Under the pieces are notes generated by a model. That model made no database searches. It was not told the origin of the DNA and saw only the letters and a list, made by a program, of their open reading frames with translations. DNA of 64,000 bases from Microglena sp. YARC (taxonomy: Eukaryota; Chlorophyta; Chlorophyceae; Chlamydomonadales; Chlamydomonadaceae), in the NCBI GenBank assembly GCA_022414725.1, contig CM039462.1, positions 97,408,963 through 97,472,962 on the forward strand. The letters are read 5' to 3'. Both the position numbers and the translations under genes were made by a program. This document shows positions 19,919-29,974 of this stretch, one piece after another. Every line of letters starts with the position of its first letter. Within the stretch, counting starts at the first letter, position 1.

Positions 19919-22339
19919 ATGGCGGCTCTCCCGCATCTTCCTGCGGAAGTCGTGTCAGATCTGGTGTTGCGCGCCCTGCGCCTTGAGACCCCGATATGCG
20001 ACATATCCGCTGTTTGCAGCATCTGGCATTCTATCGTGGTGCGCAATCTTGCCGATGTGCTGATCCTCCGTGCCAATGGCATGGTCAGTGTCCTCCGTCG
20101 TGCTCTGCAGCATAACAAGTTAGATGTGGCACTTGATCTAGTTTCCAGGACGGGATCCTTGGACGAGTCTGAAGAAGCTCTGGTCTTGGTGGCCCAGAGT
20201 GGGCAATCAGAATTGGTCAGGGTTCTACTGCATGCTCCATGGCATGCTGCCCATGCTGATTGCCAAGATGGAGAGGCACTTGCGCTAGCTGCAGAGAATG
20301 GCCATATTGAGGTAGTGCACATGCTGCTGGAGGCCCCACATCATGCTGCACATGCTAACTGCCAAGATGGAAGGGCACTTCGGTTAGCAACACTGGAGGG
20401 CCAAGTTGAGGTAGTGCGTATGCTGCTGGATGCCCCACATCATGCTGCCCTTGCAGACTGCCAAGGTGGAGACACACTTGTGATAGCTGCACAGGAGGGT
20501 CACGTTGAGATACTGCGCATGCTACTAGATGCGCCACATCATGCTGCCCATCCTGACTGCCAAGATGGAGAGGCACTTATGCTAGCTGTACAGTATGGTA
20601 AACTCCAGGTTGTGAGCATACTGCTGAATGCCCAACAGCATGCGGCCCAAGCAGACTGCCAAGATGGACGGGCACTTCAGATAGCAGCAGGCAAGGGCCA
20701 CAGTGATGTAGTGCGGATGCTACTGGATGCTCCACATCATGCTGCCCATGCAGACTTCCAAGATGGACAGGCCCTTGTGATAGCAGCAGGTAAGTGCCAC
20801 AGTGATGTAGTGCGCATGCTACTGGATGCTCCACATCATGCTGCCCATGCAGACTGCCAAGATGGAAAGGCCCTTGTTATAGCAGCAGGCAAGGGCCACA
20901 GTGATGTAGTGCGGATGCTACTGGATGCCCCACATCATGCTGCCCATGCAGACTGCCAAGATGGACACGCCCTTTTGATAGCAGCACAGGAGGGTCACAC
21001 AGAAGTAGTGCGCATGCTGGTGGAGGCCCCACAGCATGCTGCCCATGCAGACTGCCGTGATGGGGTGGCACTTGTGCTAGCAGCAGGCAACGGCCACAGT
21101 GATGTAGTGCAGATGCTGCTGGATGCTCCACATCATGCTGCCCGTGCAGACTGCCAAGATGGAGAGGCCCTTCTGATAGCAGCTGGCAAGGGCCACATTC
21201 ATGTAGTGCAGATGCTACTGGATGCTCCACATCATGCTGCCCATGCAGACTGCCAAGATGGGCACGCCCTTGTGATAGCAGCACAGGAGGGTCACATAGA
21301 AGTAGTGCGCATGCTAGTAGAGGCCCCACAGCATGCTGCCCATGCAGACTGCCGTGATGGAGAGGCCCTTCTGATAGCAGCAGGCAACGGCCACAGTGAT
21401 GTCGTGCAGATGCTACTGGATGCTCCACATCATGCTGCCCATGCAGACTGCCAAGATGGGCAGGCCATTTTGATAGCAGCAATGAAGGGTCACATAGAAG
21501 TAGTGCGCATGCTGGTAGAGGCCCCACAGCATGCTGCCCATGCAGACTGCCGGGATGGAGACGCACTTGTGCTAGCAGCAGGCAACGGTCACAGTGATGT
21601 AGTGCAGATGCTGCTGGATGCTCCACATCATGCTGCCCACGCAGACTGCCAAGACGGAGAGGCTCTTTTGGTACCAGCATTGGAGGGTCACATAGACGTA
21701 GTGCGCATGCTGCTTGAAGCCCCACAGCATGCTGCCCATGCAGACTGCCGTGATGGAAAGGCACTTGAAGTAGCAGCAAGCAAGGGCCGCAGTGAGGTAG
21801 TGCGGATGCTGCTGAATGCTCCACATCATTCGGCCCATGCAGACTGCCAAGATGGGCAGGCCCTTGTGATAGCAGCACATGAGGGTCACATAGACGTAGT
21901 GCGCATGCTGGTAGAGGCCCCACAGCATGCTGCCCATGCAGACTGCCGTGATGGAAAGGCACTTGAAGTAGCAGCAAGCAAGGGCCGCAGTGAGGTAGTG
22001 CGGATGCTGTTACATGCTCCACATCATGCTGCCCATGCAAACTGCCAAGATGGACAGGCCCTTATGATAGCAGCATTGGAGGGTCACATAGAAGTAGTGC
22101 GCATGCTGGTAGAGGCCCCACAGCATGGTGCCCACGCAGACTGCCGGGATGGAGCGGCACTTGTGCTAGCAGCAGGCGAGGGCCACAGTGAGGTAGTGCG
22201 CCTTCTGCTGGATACCCCACATCATGCTGCCCATGCTGACTCCGAAACACGCTTGGCTTTTCGGGTAGCTTCAGAAAATGGCCACCTTGAGGTAGCTATA
22301 CTGTTGTGCAAGAGCGAGATGAGCGGCTGGCAAAAGTAA
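19919..22339 (+). CDS. F-box-like / ankyrin-repeat protein, single exon, 806 residues
   Basis: I chose the ATG at 19919 because the upstream in-frame triplet at 19892 is GTG and no other ATG opens the frame. Residues about 3-45 (LPHLPAEVVSDLVLRALRL and then VCSIWHSIV) look like an F-box, which would link the protein to an SCF ubiquitin ligase through Skp1. From about residue 90 to the end there are 21 ankyrin units of 33 residues with the consensus LLDAPHHAAHADCQDGEAL and IAAGKGHSDVVRM, a protein-binding solenoid. In the second half units alternate between ADCQDG and ADCRDG types, a 66-residue higher-order repeat, implying recent expansion by unequal exchange. The frame is open without a single stop over 2.4 kb. 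The last residues and the TAA come from an antisense SINE, so the ancestral C-terminus was probably different. Substrate unknown. Long antisense frames are mirror images of the repeat. Confidence 0.85.
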   Translation: MAALPHLPAEVVSDLVLRALRLETPICDISAVCSIWHSIVVRNLADVLILRANGMVSVLRRALQHNKLDVALDLVSRTGSLDESEEALVLVAQSGQSELVRVLLHAPWHAAHADCQDGEALALAAENGHIEVVHMLLEAPHHAAHANCQDGRALRLATLEGQVEVVRMLLDAPHHAALADCQGGDTLVIAAQEGHVEILRMLLDAPHHAAHPDCQDGEALMLAVQYGKLQVVSILLNAQQHAAQADCQDGRALQIAAGKGHSDVVRMLLDAPHHAAHADFQDGQALVIAAGKCHSDVVRMLLDAPHHAAHADCQDGKALVIAAGKGHSDVVRMLLDAPHHAAHADCQDGHALLIAAQEGHTEVVRMLVEAPQHAAHADCRDGVALVLAAGNGHSDVVQMLLDAPHHAARADCQDGEALLIAAGKGHIHVVQMLLDAPHHAAHADCQDGHALVIAAQEGHIEVVRMLVEAPQHAAHADCRDGEALLIAAGNGHSDVVQMLLDAPHHAAHADCQDGQAILIAAMKGHIEVVRMLVEAPQHAAHADCRDGDALVLAAGNGHSDVVQMLLDAPHHAAHADCQDGEALLVPALEGHIDVVRMLLEAPQHAAHADCRDGKALEVAASKGRSEVVRMLLNAPHHSAHADCQDGQALVIAAHEGHIDVVRMLVEAPQHAAHADCRDGKALEVAASKGRSEVVRMLLHAPHHAAHANCQDGQALMIAALEGHIEVVRMLVEAPQHGAHADCRDGAALVLAAGEGHSEVVRLLLDTPHHAAHADSETRLAFRVASENGHLEVAILLCKSEMSGWQK

Positions 22340-22546
22340 TGATAACGCCTGGTGGGGCGTAGTATTAAGGGAGCCCTGTCTTACGGCGTTAGAGAACGGG
22401 CTGCTACTTTACCTGCTGGGCAAAGCTACCATGACGGTTGACAGCTACCATGAACCCGCACCCGTTTGTATTCAAACCCGCACCCGTTTGTATTCAAACC
22501 CGGCACCTTCGTCGTTTAAGGAGCTCAACCATTGAGCCATTATTCG
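22333..22546 (-). repeat. tRNA-derived SINE S1, minus-strand copy ending the ankyrin gene
   Basis: Read on the minus strand the head is TGGCTCAATGGTTGAGC (A-box) and GCCGGGTTTGAATA (B-box, duplicated in a 26-bp tandem). The S1 body follows: CATGGTAGCTTTGCCCAG, TAAGACAGGGCTCCCTTAAT and CCCACCAGGCGTTATCATTAC. The 3' end of the SINE (ATTAC-TTTG) is the complement of the last codons and stop of the ankyrin gene. Confidence 0.7.
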
Positions 22547-22659
22547 AAGCGGGGATAAGTGGCTGGCAGGTACATGAGGTGGAGTGGAGGGTCTTGTGGC
22601 CATAGGTGGTGAAGGGGAAGGGCATACGTTGATCTTGGTCTGGGGTAAGGTAAAATAAT

Positions 22660-22860
22660 AATAATAATAATAATTGTTACAAGGTTCTATACGCCAGGTA
22701 TGCGGTCTAACCGTCTGCACATTGCAGTTATAACTACCCCCCGTGCGATAACCATGGAAACCAGGGATTTGTAGAGCACTTGTCAATGCAGATTCGAACC
22801 TGAGACTTCCGGCTGTGGTGACCATATTTAACTACCGTTCTACCACTACGGTCCTAGGAT
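22660..22860 (-). repeat. Second tRNA-like SINE family (S2) with (ATT)n tail
   Basis: On the minus strand: A-box-like TAGTGGTAGAACGGTAG, B-box CAGGTTCGAATCTG, a ~100-bp body ending TATAGAACCTTGTAACA, and a tail of ATT repeats (22663-22680). The order head, body, simple tail is that of a SINE. It lies next to the S1 copy but is not the same family. Confidence 0.6.
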
Positions 22861-22879
22861 AAGGTCATATGCTCTCTGT

Positions 22880-24065
22880 TATAAAATTGGATGGTAGGCA
22901 GCATGTGCTGCTGCCCTGTCTCGGCAATGATTGGCTGAGTTTATGTAACGAACCCTCTCTCTATAGCTAGGGCATCTGGAGCAACTCACCATCCGATGCA
23001 GAGTGGTATGGCCTTGCTGCATGTATCCCTCTCCATCACCCTGGTGGCCTGGTGACGAATTTCCTGCCACCACCTCCTTACCCAGCAGTCAGCTTCCTGG
23101 TTTAGAGTTTCAAGACCACCTAGACCCAAACCCACAAGCTGATGTTGAAGGGTACTGCCTTACTGCATGATCCCCTTTGTCACCCTACCTGCTGGTCGCA
23201 GATTTCCTGCCTCTGCCTCCTAACCAAGTCAGCTTCCTGATTTAAAGCATCTGGAGCCACTCACAATTTGTTGCTCAGTGGTATACCAAATAAGCTACCC
23301 TACCAAATAAGCGTTGTATGGCCTTGGTGTACGTATCCCTCTCTCACCCTGATGAAGACTTTCTTTGCCACCTCTTATACCCAAACTAACAAGCTGATGT
23401 TGAGTGGTATGGCTTTGCTGCACGTATGTATCTCTCTATCGCCCTAGTGACGATGCCACCACCTAGACCCACATTAACACTGATGTTGAGGGGTAGTGCC
23501 TTGCTGTATGATTCCCTTGTCACCCTGGTCACGTATTCCCTGCCTCTTCCCCCTTACCTAGTGAGCCTTCTGACCTCGGGAGGCTGTACCAACTCACCAT
23601 TTGTTGTTGAGGGGTATTTCCTTGCTGCATGAATCCCTTTGTCAACCCTGTCACGGATTTCATGCCACCACCTCCTAACCCAGTCAGCTTCCTGATTTAG
23701 AGCATCAAGAATCACTCACCATTTGTTGCCGAGTGGTATGGTCTTGCTGCACGTATCCCTCTATCACCCTGATGAAGACTTTCTTGCCACCTATTAGACC
23801 CAAACTCACAAGCTGATTTTGAGGGGTATTTCCTTGCGGCATGAATCCCTTTGTCAACCCAGTCACGGTTTCATGCCACCACCTCCGCTCCTCACCCAGG
23901 AAGCTTCCCGATCCAGAGCAGCTTTGGGGTGGGGTAGAGTAGGGGTTGGTATGGGAGGAGGGGTTTAGCAACCTAAGAGGAATTTCCTGCCCCCACCTCC
24001 TTACCCAGTGAGCTTCCTGATCTAGAGCATCTAGAGCACCTAGACCAAGTCACGATCTGATTATT
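22880..24065 (-). repeat. Degenerate ~110-bp tandem units, probable exon-edge array
   Basis: About nine diverged units share, on the minus strand, GTGA-AGAGGGATACGTGCAGC, AAGACCATACCACT and a GGTGAGT or GTGAG donor-like end. Their best frame reads RVIEGYVQQDHTTRQQM or GEGYMQQGHTTLHRM. By analogy with the other arrays they may be copies of the 3' half of an unseen exon. A link to the N-terminal part of AGT2 (HP-V-EAV-Q pattern) is conceivable but weak. Confidence 0.4.
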
Positions 24066-24115
24066 TCATTGGCTGCCCACTCTGCTATTTCAAGCACAAG
24101 GGAGAGCGTGCCATT

Positions 24116-24205
24116 GATGATGATGATGATGATTATATTTTTCCTGGTGCCCTACTGGACTCCAAATGTGCCCTCGGCTTGACGGAGTCAAGGGGGAGCA
24201 GTCAA
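24116..24205 (+). repeat. Dispersed (GAT)n-linked repeat, copy 1
   Basis: (GAT)n followed by TATATTTTTCCTGGTGCCC, CTGGACTCCAAATGTGCCC and GGCTTGACGGAGTCA matches the minus-strand sequence at 47845-47925. Probably two copies of one retroposed family with a simple-repeat end. Confidence 0.55.
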
Positions 24206-24231
24206 TCCGTATAGGCTCTATTATTGGATAC

Positions 24232-24546
24232 TGTTGTAATGGGCAGTGTACCACTCAGACATCCGAATCAGATGCCAGAGTGGTAAACTAACTGCCGATT
24301 ACATCATAACGGGCCGCCAAGTCTGAATTTGCCCGGATGATAGAAATCACGTTATGTTGTAATCAGCAGTGTACCACTCGAACATCTGATTCAGATGTCA
24401 GAGTGGTACACTGCTGATTACAACATAATGTGCCGTCAAGTTCGAACTTGCCTTGATGATAGCAATCACGTTATGTTGTAATCGGCAGTGTACCACTCGA
24501 ACATCTGATTTAGATGTTTGAGTGGCACACTGCCGATTACAACAAC
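24232..24546. repeat. Three tandem long palindromes
   Basis: Three palindromic blocks of about 77 bp (24232-24309, 24352-24428 and 24471-24546) are separated by ~45-bp spacers that share GCC-TCAAGT-CGAA-TTGCC and GATGATAG-AATCACG. In the middle block the 28-base arms (starting TTATGTTGTAATCAGCAG) are exact reverse complements around an ACATCTGATTCAGATGT core. The first block is the most diverged, and the third has lost a few pairs. Confidence 0.85.
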
Positions 24547-25150
24547 AACCACGTGCTTTAAGGTAGGTTCGGAGTATGTATGGGAGAAGGGGTGCAGCAG
24601 CCCAAGGGAAGGAGGGAGTTGTGGGGGAGGGGCAGAGCAGGGGAGGGGGAGAAGCGGGTTGTGCCGCGCGTTCTTGACATTTACTTGATTGTCAATGAGC
24701 TCACTTGGTGTTTGATCGTGGTAAAGTCCCTTTTGAGCTATCTTGTTGTTCAGCTGAGGTTTTACCACGCGGCAATCCGTTCAGATGGCCGTGTGATGAG
24801 ACCGCAGTTGAACAACATATCTGGCTGCACCTAGGCCAAACTCAGGCACAAGGGCGAATACACAAGCAGTGTTTTTCTTTTCAGCTAGAAGAAGAAGCTT
24901 GTAAGCAGCTCCCCTAACCCGCTATTCAGTCAAAGCTAATGCAACCTAGTGTTTCTGGAAGCTGGCAGAATCCGCTGTCCAGAACTGTCGAAATCTTGGT
25001 GTTCAGCCCCAAAAGAAAGTGGGTGCCCCCAATACTTGGGGCTTCCTTACGTCCACCCTTGAGGACAATGTGAGACTAGATGGTCTTACCTAGTGAGCTG
25101 GTATCCTTCAGTGTGTAGGACCATTGATAGTCTAGTATCAATCAGGGTAA
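24547..25150. other. No gene seen
   Basis: Purine-rich then mixed sequence; open frames around 24580-24917 show no domain and overlap one another in three frames. Confidence 0.4.
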
Positions 25151-25164
25151 CACTATGAATAAAA

Positions 25165-25410
25165 CAGCATTTTACGAACTAGAATTTGGCTTGGAAAATT
25201 CTACGAACCCCCCTCGTAAAATGTTGGGCTCTACTTCGTAAAAAGCGGACACCCCCTCGTAATTTAAGGTTTACGAACTAGGATTTGATGGTTCGTAAAC
25301 TGAATGGAGCTGGTTCGTAAAATTCCGGCACCCTTTTATTACGAACTAGGATTTGACAGTTCGTAAACTAAATGGTGCTGGTTCGTAAAATACCGGGCAC
25401 CCTTCGTGGA
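25165..25410. repeat. Tandem units with TTACGAAC / GTTCGTAA inverted motifs
   Basis: Two to three ~85-bp units contain TTTACGAACTAGGATTTGA and GGTTCGTAAA in opposite orientation, separated by GGAGCTG or GGTGCTG spacers, and end in CCGG-CACCC. Each unit can form a hairpin through its TTACGAAC and GTTCGTAA pairs. Confidence 0.65.
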
Positions 25411-26150
25411 ATAACCCTCCTTGAATACAGGGAATTTGGTCACGGATTGTACAGGGAATTTGGTCCCGGATTGTAGTATTTAATACTGGACCGACCCTTT
25501 TCTTATTCTGTAAATTCGGGACCTGGGCTCCGGGCTCGGTTAGGTTCCGGGTGTTTCAGGGATTGGGTCCCGGTTTTTTTTTCAGGCAGTGCTTGCACTG
25601 GAGACTTTGGATCATACGAGATGTATAGATGGATTGCAATGTTTTAATTACAGAGATTTTTAAGCCTGAAAAATTCGAATTCAAAAAAGTGATAATGAAC
25701 AATAGCTATTATAATTTGGCCATTTACAAATTCTCCTCATATGTGGGGGAAATTGTACCCATGAATTGGGCCTAGAAAAATGGCACTCATCAGAAGTATG
25801 AGTACCCTGTGCTCTGACTACTAAAATAATAAGTACCAGGGTACCCTGATGAGCTCTGACTAGCTATATGGTCTGTATTCTGTCCCTGTCCCCCCCCTGC
25901 CACCCCCACTGGCTAGTCTAGCTATAGCTACTATTATATGATGAGTGATAGCAGCAGGTACAGTGTCATCATCAGGCTTCTTGATCTTGTCCCTCTACTC
26001 ATCCCAGCATGCTGATGACTTGCTCCTTGTCCACCATGCCGCAATATGTGGAAGTCACTGCCTGCCGGAGCTGCAGCAGCATGAAAGGAAGGAGGTGGAG
26101 TTAGAAGAATATTAGTTGCTTGACCAAGCACAAGCCACTTGAATAATCAA
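25411..26150. other. No gene seen
   Basis: A duplicated ACAGGGAATTTGGTC (near 25431 and 25449) and AT-rich sequence. No supported coding region. Confidence 0.4.
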
Positions 26151-26185
26151 CGAATCAGCAAGCAAGAAAGCAAGCAAGCATTAAC

Positions 26186-26779
26186 GTGGTAGCAATTACG
26201 ATGATGAGACAGATAGATGGTGCAGCATATAAGTCACATGGTGCAACATACAAGACAGATTGTGCAGCATACAAGACATATGGTGCAATGTACAAGACAA
26301 ATGGTGCAGCGTACAACACACATGGTGCAGCGTACAAGACAGATGGTGCAGCATACATGACACATGGTGCAGCATACAAGACAGATGGTGCAGCATACAA
26401 GACATACGGTGCAACGTACAAGACAAATGGTGCAGCGTACAAGACACATGGTGTAGCATACAAGATAGATGGTGCAGCATATACGACACATAGCGCAGCA
26501 TACAAGACACATGGTGCAGCAAGGCAAATCATGCTGCATACAAGCCAAATGGTGCAGCATACAAGACACGTTGGTGCAGCATACGAGACATATGGTGCAA
26601 CGTACAAGACAAATGGTTCAGCATACACGACAAATGGTGCAGCGTACAAGACAGATGGTTCAACCTACAAGACAAATGGTGCAGCGTACATGACATATGG
26701 TACAGCATACAAGACAGATGATTCAGATCTACTCACATGTGTTGGTTCTATAACAACATATTGCCACTGTGTAGCCTAG
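26186..26779 (+). repeat. 21-bp coding-compatible minisatellite (about 25 copies)
   Basis: The unit ACAAGACAGATGGTGCAGCAT and variants (CATATGGTGCAACGT and others) recur from about 26213 to 26720. The period is a multiple of three, so a 197-codon frame of AAYKTDG heptapeptides stays open on the plus strand and several frames stay open on the minus strand. No promoter, splice site or domain supports a gene; the open frames follow from the period. Confidence 0.7.
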
Positions 26780-26874
26780 TCAGGGGAGACTTCTTCCTGT
26801 TGTTCTCCCATTGTCTTCAAAATGCATACACCTCTTGTCGTCGCTTGCGCCAGGAGCAGGAACCTAGTTAACAG

Positions 26875-27050
26875 GCAGGTGTCAATAATCAGACAGCAGG
26901 CAGGCATTTGTCAATCATGGAGGTACATAGGCATGCATGCAGGTGTGAAGCAGGCAGGCAGCAGAGAGAATTCAAGCAGGCAAGCAGGTAACTAAGCGGG
27001 CAAGCATGCAGGCAAGCAGGCATTTAATTGACAAACAAGTAAGGAGGCAC
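26875..27050. repeat. GCAGGCA / GCAAGCA short repeats
   Basis: Degenerate AGGCAGGCA and AAGCAGGCA units. Confidence 0.6.
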
Positions 27051-27640
27051 CTCGTACCTCTGATGCAACAGCTGGGAGTAATCAGCTAGGATGTACTGGT
27101 GCCCTGCACACATCAGGTGGGCGCATCATGGACAGCAACAGGTGGGAGTGCAGGAAGTTGGGGGAGGGGAGGAGGTAGGGCAACAGCAGCAGGTGTGAGT
27201 GCAGGAGGTTGGCCTGGAGGAGGTACGGCCACTGCATGTGCGTGGAGGTGGACCAGGTTGCAGCAACCGAGCAAGCATCAAGCATCAGGCAAGAAAGGAC
27301 CAGCAGCGATTCAAACCTTCGACTTTCAAACCTGCGCAACTACCTGCGGCATTCGAATCCTCCCTCTCCATCCGCAACACTCAATCGGCTTGCCTTAAAG
27401 CATGACATTCGCCCAAGTAAAGCTGTGTACTAATCGACGAATTGAATATGGTCCAGCAGGTAGCATGGTTGAAGACAGCGGCTCTGTGCAGGAGTAAATC
27501 AGTAGTGGTTTGGTTCAGTGATGCGAAGCATTGTTTAGAAGGCGCACGCAATCGTCTGCCATTTCGCAGATCTAGATGGTGTCTTGTTGGAAATTTTGAA
27601 CGACGAGGAGGGTTGGGGGTTGGGGGTGGGGGGGGCGGGG
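27051..27640. other. No gene seen
   Basis: GGTGTGAGTGCAGGAGGTTGG-type imperfect repeats near 27115-27235, then unique sequence. Short frames on both strands have no recognised domain. Confidence 0.35.
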
Positions 27641-27654
27641 TGTGTGCGTGTTTT

Positions 27655-27786
27655 TTGGGGGGGGGGGGGGGGGGGGGGGGGGGCGGAGGGTTTTGCCGCG
27701 ACAAATTGAATAACCGATCTAAGTTGACAGCTAGGACGCAGGAGGGTTGGGGGCGGGGGCGGGGGGGGGGGGGGGGGGGGGGGGGT
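27655..27786. repeat. Two poly-G runs
   Basis: Runs of about 27-30 G near 27655-27683 and 27757-27785. Confidence 0.85.
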
Positions 27787-27799
27787 CCACGGTAATCCT

Positions 27800-28445
27800 A
27801 TCATCCTACCATGTCGGACTCTTTCCAAACTCTTTCTCTATTCTTTTTTCGCTTTCGCCCCCTCTGGACCCCCAGTGTCCTGGGTTTGAACAATACCGGG
27901 CAACTTCGCACTCTTGTCCATAGCTCATAATAATAATTATTTAACCACATGCACAGTCTGAGATCAAACCATTGAGGCCTTGGGAAGTCATAACTCAAGA
28001 TTGTGTCCTGGTGCCTGCCCAGCAGAGGTGTACCCCACGCTAAATAATCTTGTCATTCGACGGTGTCGAATTCTGTCCAAACTCTTTCTCTTCTCTTTTC
28101 CTCTTGGCCATAGCTCATAATAATTATTATTTAACCACATGCACAGTCTGAGATCAAACCATTGAGGCCTTGGGAAGTCATAACCCAAGATTATGTCCTG
28201 GTGCCTGCCCAGCAGGGTTGTAACCCACGCTAAATAATCCTGTCATTCGACGGTGTTGAATTCTGTCCAAACTCTTTCTCTTCTATTTTCCTCTTGGCCA
28301 TAACCCAGAATAATTATTATTTAACCACATGCACAGTCTGGGATAAAACTATTGAGGCCTTGGGAAGTCACAACCCAATATTATGTCCTGGTGCCTGCCC
28401 AGCAGGGGTGTAACCCACGCCAATCCTGTCGGCCGACCGTGTTGA
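27800..28445. repeat. ~185-bp tandem repeat, three units
   Basis: Units share CCAAACTCTTTCTCT, CATAGCTCATAATAAT, TTAACCACATGCACAGTCTG, ATTGAGGCCTTGGGAAGTCA and GTCCTGGTGCCTGCCCAGCA. Minus-strand open frames reading MGYDFPRPQWFDLRLCMWLN recur once per unit and are probably repeat artefacts. Confidence 0.8.
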
Positions 28446-28660
28446 ACTCTTTCCATGATTTTGATTGTGCAGTAGGCGGAGAGAGATGGGAAGGAAGATG
28501 GGCTTGGGGGTTCGGTTAGTTACAAGAAAGAGAGGCATAGGTATCTAAAAAAGATAACAAGAGGGCAGTTATCTAATAAGGCTGTTTACCGGAGTTTAGG
28601 GGATGTGATTCTTCGCTTGACTGGAGTTAGCTGTAGTGTATGTAGAGCTGTAGTGTGGAG
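28446..28660. other. Short unique spacer
   Basis: Nothing recognised. Confidence 0.3.
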
Positions 28661-29635
28661 GGGCAGTCAGCAAGTCAGTGAGTTAGTGAGTCAGTGACTC
28701 AGTGTGTCAGTGTGTCATTGAGTCAGTGAGTCAGTGAGTCAGTGAGTCAATCAGTAAGTGAGTCAGTGACTCAATGCGTTAGTGAGTCAATCAATCATCA
28801 GTGAGTCCGTGAGACAATCAGTCAGTGAGTCTGTGAGACAATCAGCCAGTGAGTATGTGAGACAGTGCTTAAATTATTCAGTGAGCCAGTGAGTCTGTGA
28901 GTCTGTGAGTTAGTGAGTCAGTGAGTCAGTGCGTCAATGAGTCAGTGATTCAGTGTGTTAGTGTGTCATTGAGTCATTGAGTCAGTGAGTCAATGAGTCA
29001 GTGAGTCAATCAGTTAGTGAGTCAGTGACTCAATGAGTCAGTGAGTCAATCAATCAGTGAGTCAGTGAGACAATGAGTCAGTGAGTAAGTGAGACAATGA
29101 TTCAGTGAGTCAGTGAGTGAGTGACTCAATCAGTCAGTGATTCAGCGAGTCTGTGAGTAAGTGAGTATGTGAGCCTGTAAGTTAGTGAGTCGGTGAGTTA
29201 GTGAGTCAGTGAATCAGTGAGTCAGCGTGTCAATGTGTCATTGAGTCATTGAGTCAGTGAGTCAATGAGTCAATCAGTCAGTGAGTTAGTGACCCAATGA
29301 GTCAGTGAGTCAATCAATAAGTGAGTCAGTGAGACAATGAGTCAGTGTGTCAGTGAGACAGTGATTCAGTGATCCAGTGAGTCAGTGAGCCAGTGGGAGA
29401 GTGACTCAATCAGTCAGTGATTCAGTAAGTCTGTGAGTAAGTGAGTCTGTGAGTCAGTGAGTCAGTGAGTCTGTGAGTTAGTGAGGCAATGAGTCAGTGA
29501 GTTTGTGAGTCAGTGAATCAGTGATTCAGTGTGTCAATGTGTCATTGCGTCAGTGCGTCAGTGAGTTAGTGAGTCAATCAGTCAGTGAGGCAGTGAGTCA
29601 ATCAGTTAATCAGTCAATCAGTCAGTGAGACATTA
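28661..29635. repeat. Degenerate GTGAGTCA octamer array, ~1 kb
   Basis: Nearly continuous GTGAGTCA and GTCAGTGA variants, including CAATCAGTCAGT forms, over about 975 bases. Every second octamer contains GTGAGT, the canonical 5' splice consensus, on the plus strand. Confidence 0.9.
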
Positions 29636-29882
29636 CCTACCATAGGAGCACGCCGGTCTTCGGGTCTTTTTCGATAACTTCATTTTACTTCAAAAAAACA
29701 GTAGGGGTCTTTCCGATAGTCCCTCCGCGCGAATTATATCTCGAGGGATGTCCGGTAGATTTTCCCGTGCAATACCGTGGTAGTACCGTGGCAGCAGTAC
29801 CGTGATTTGCCATGGATGATTCGCCTAAGATTCGGGAGACAGTGGGCAATGTGGGACAGGAAAAATCTGGAGCGGATCAGCG

Positions 29883-29915
29883 TTACAAAGCTAGTGCGCA
29901 TCAAACAGCGTTACA
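29883..29915 (-). terminator. Twin TGTAA polyadenylation-type signals for the 171-residue gene
   Basis: TTACA on the plus strand (TGTAA on the minus strand) occurs at 29911-29915 and 29883-29887, 60-90 bases past the stop codon of the spliced gene at 29975. The two lie within duplicated TTACAAAGCTAG-type sequence. Confidence 0.5.
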
Positions 29916-29974
29916 AAAGCTAGTTAACTTCTAGGCATTCCTCTCTGCCGCGCTCAGGAACATAGCATTCTCAT

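Noticed and set aside
20877..22040. 387-codon minus-strand open frame
   Set aside because: It is the mirror of the 99-bp ankyrin repeat on the plus strand; period divisible by three keeps it open and its composition (His/Leu/Gly repeats) is not protein-like.
22880..24065. N-terminal AGT2 exon
   Set aside because: The repeated RVIEGYVQQDHTT stretch vaguely recalls an AGT2 motif, but the PLP-binding middle of the enzyme is absent between it and 19293, so I kept it as an unassigned array.
26186..26779. Repeat-protein gene (AAYKTDG heptads)
   Set aside because: 21-bp minisatellite with open frames on both strands and no gene signals.
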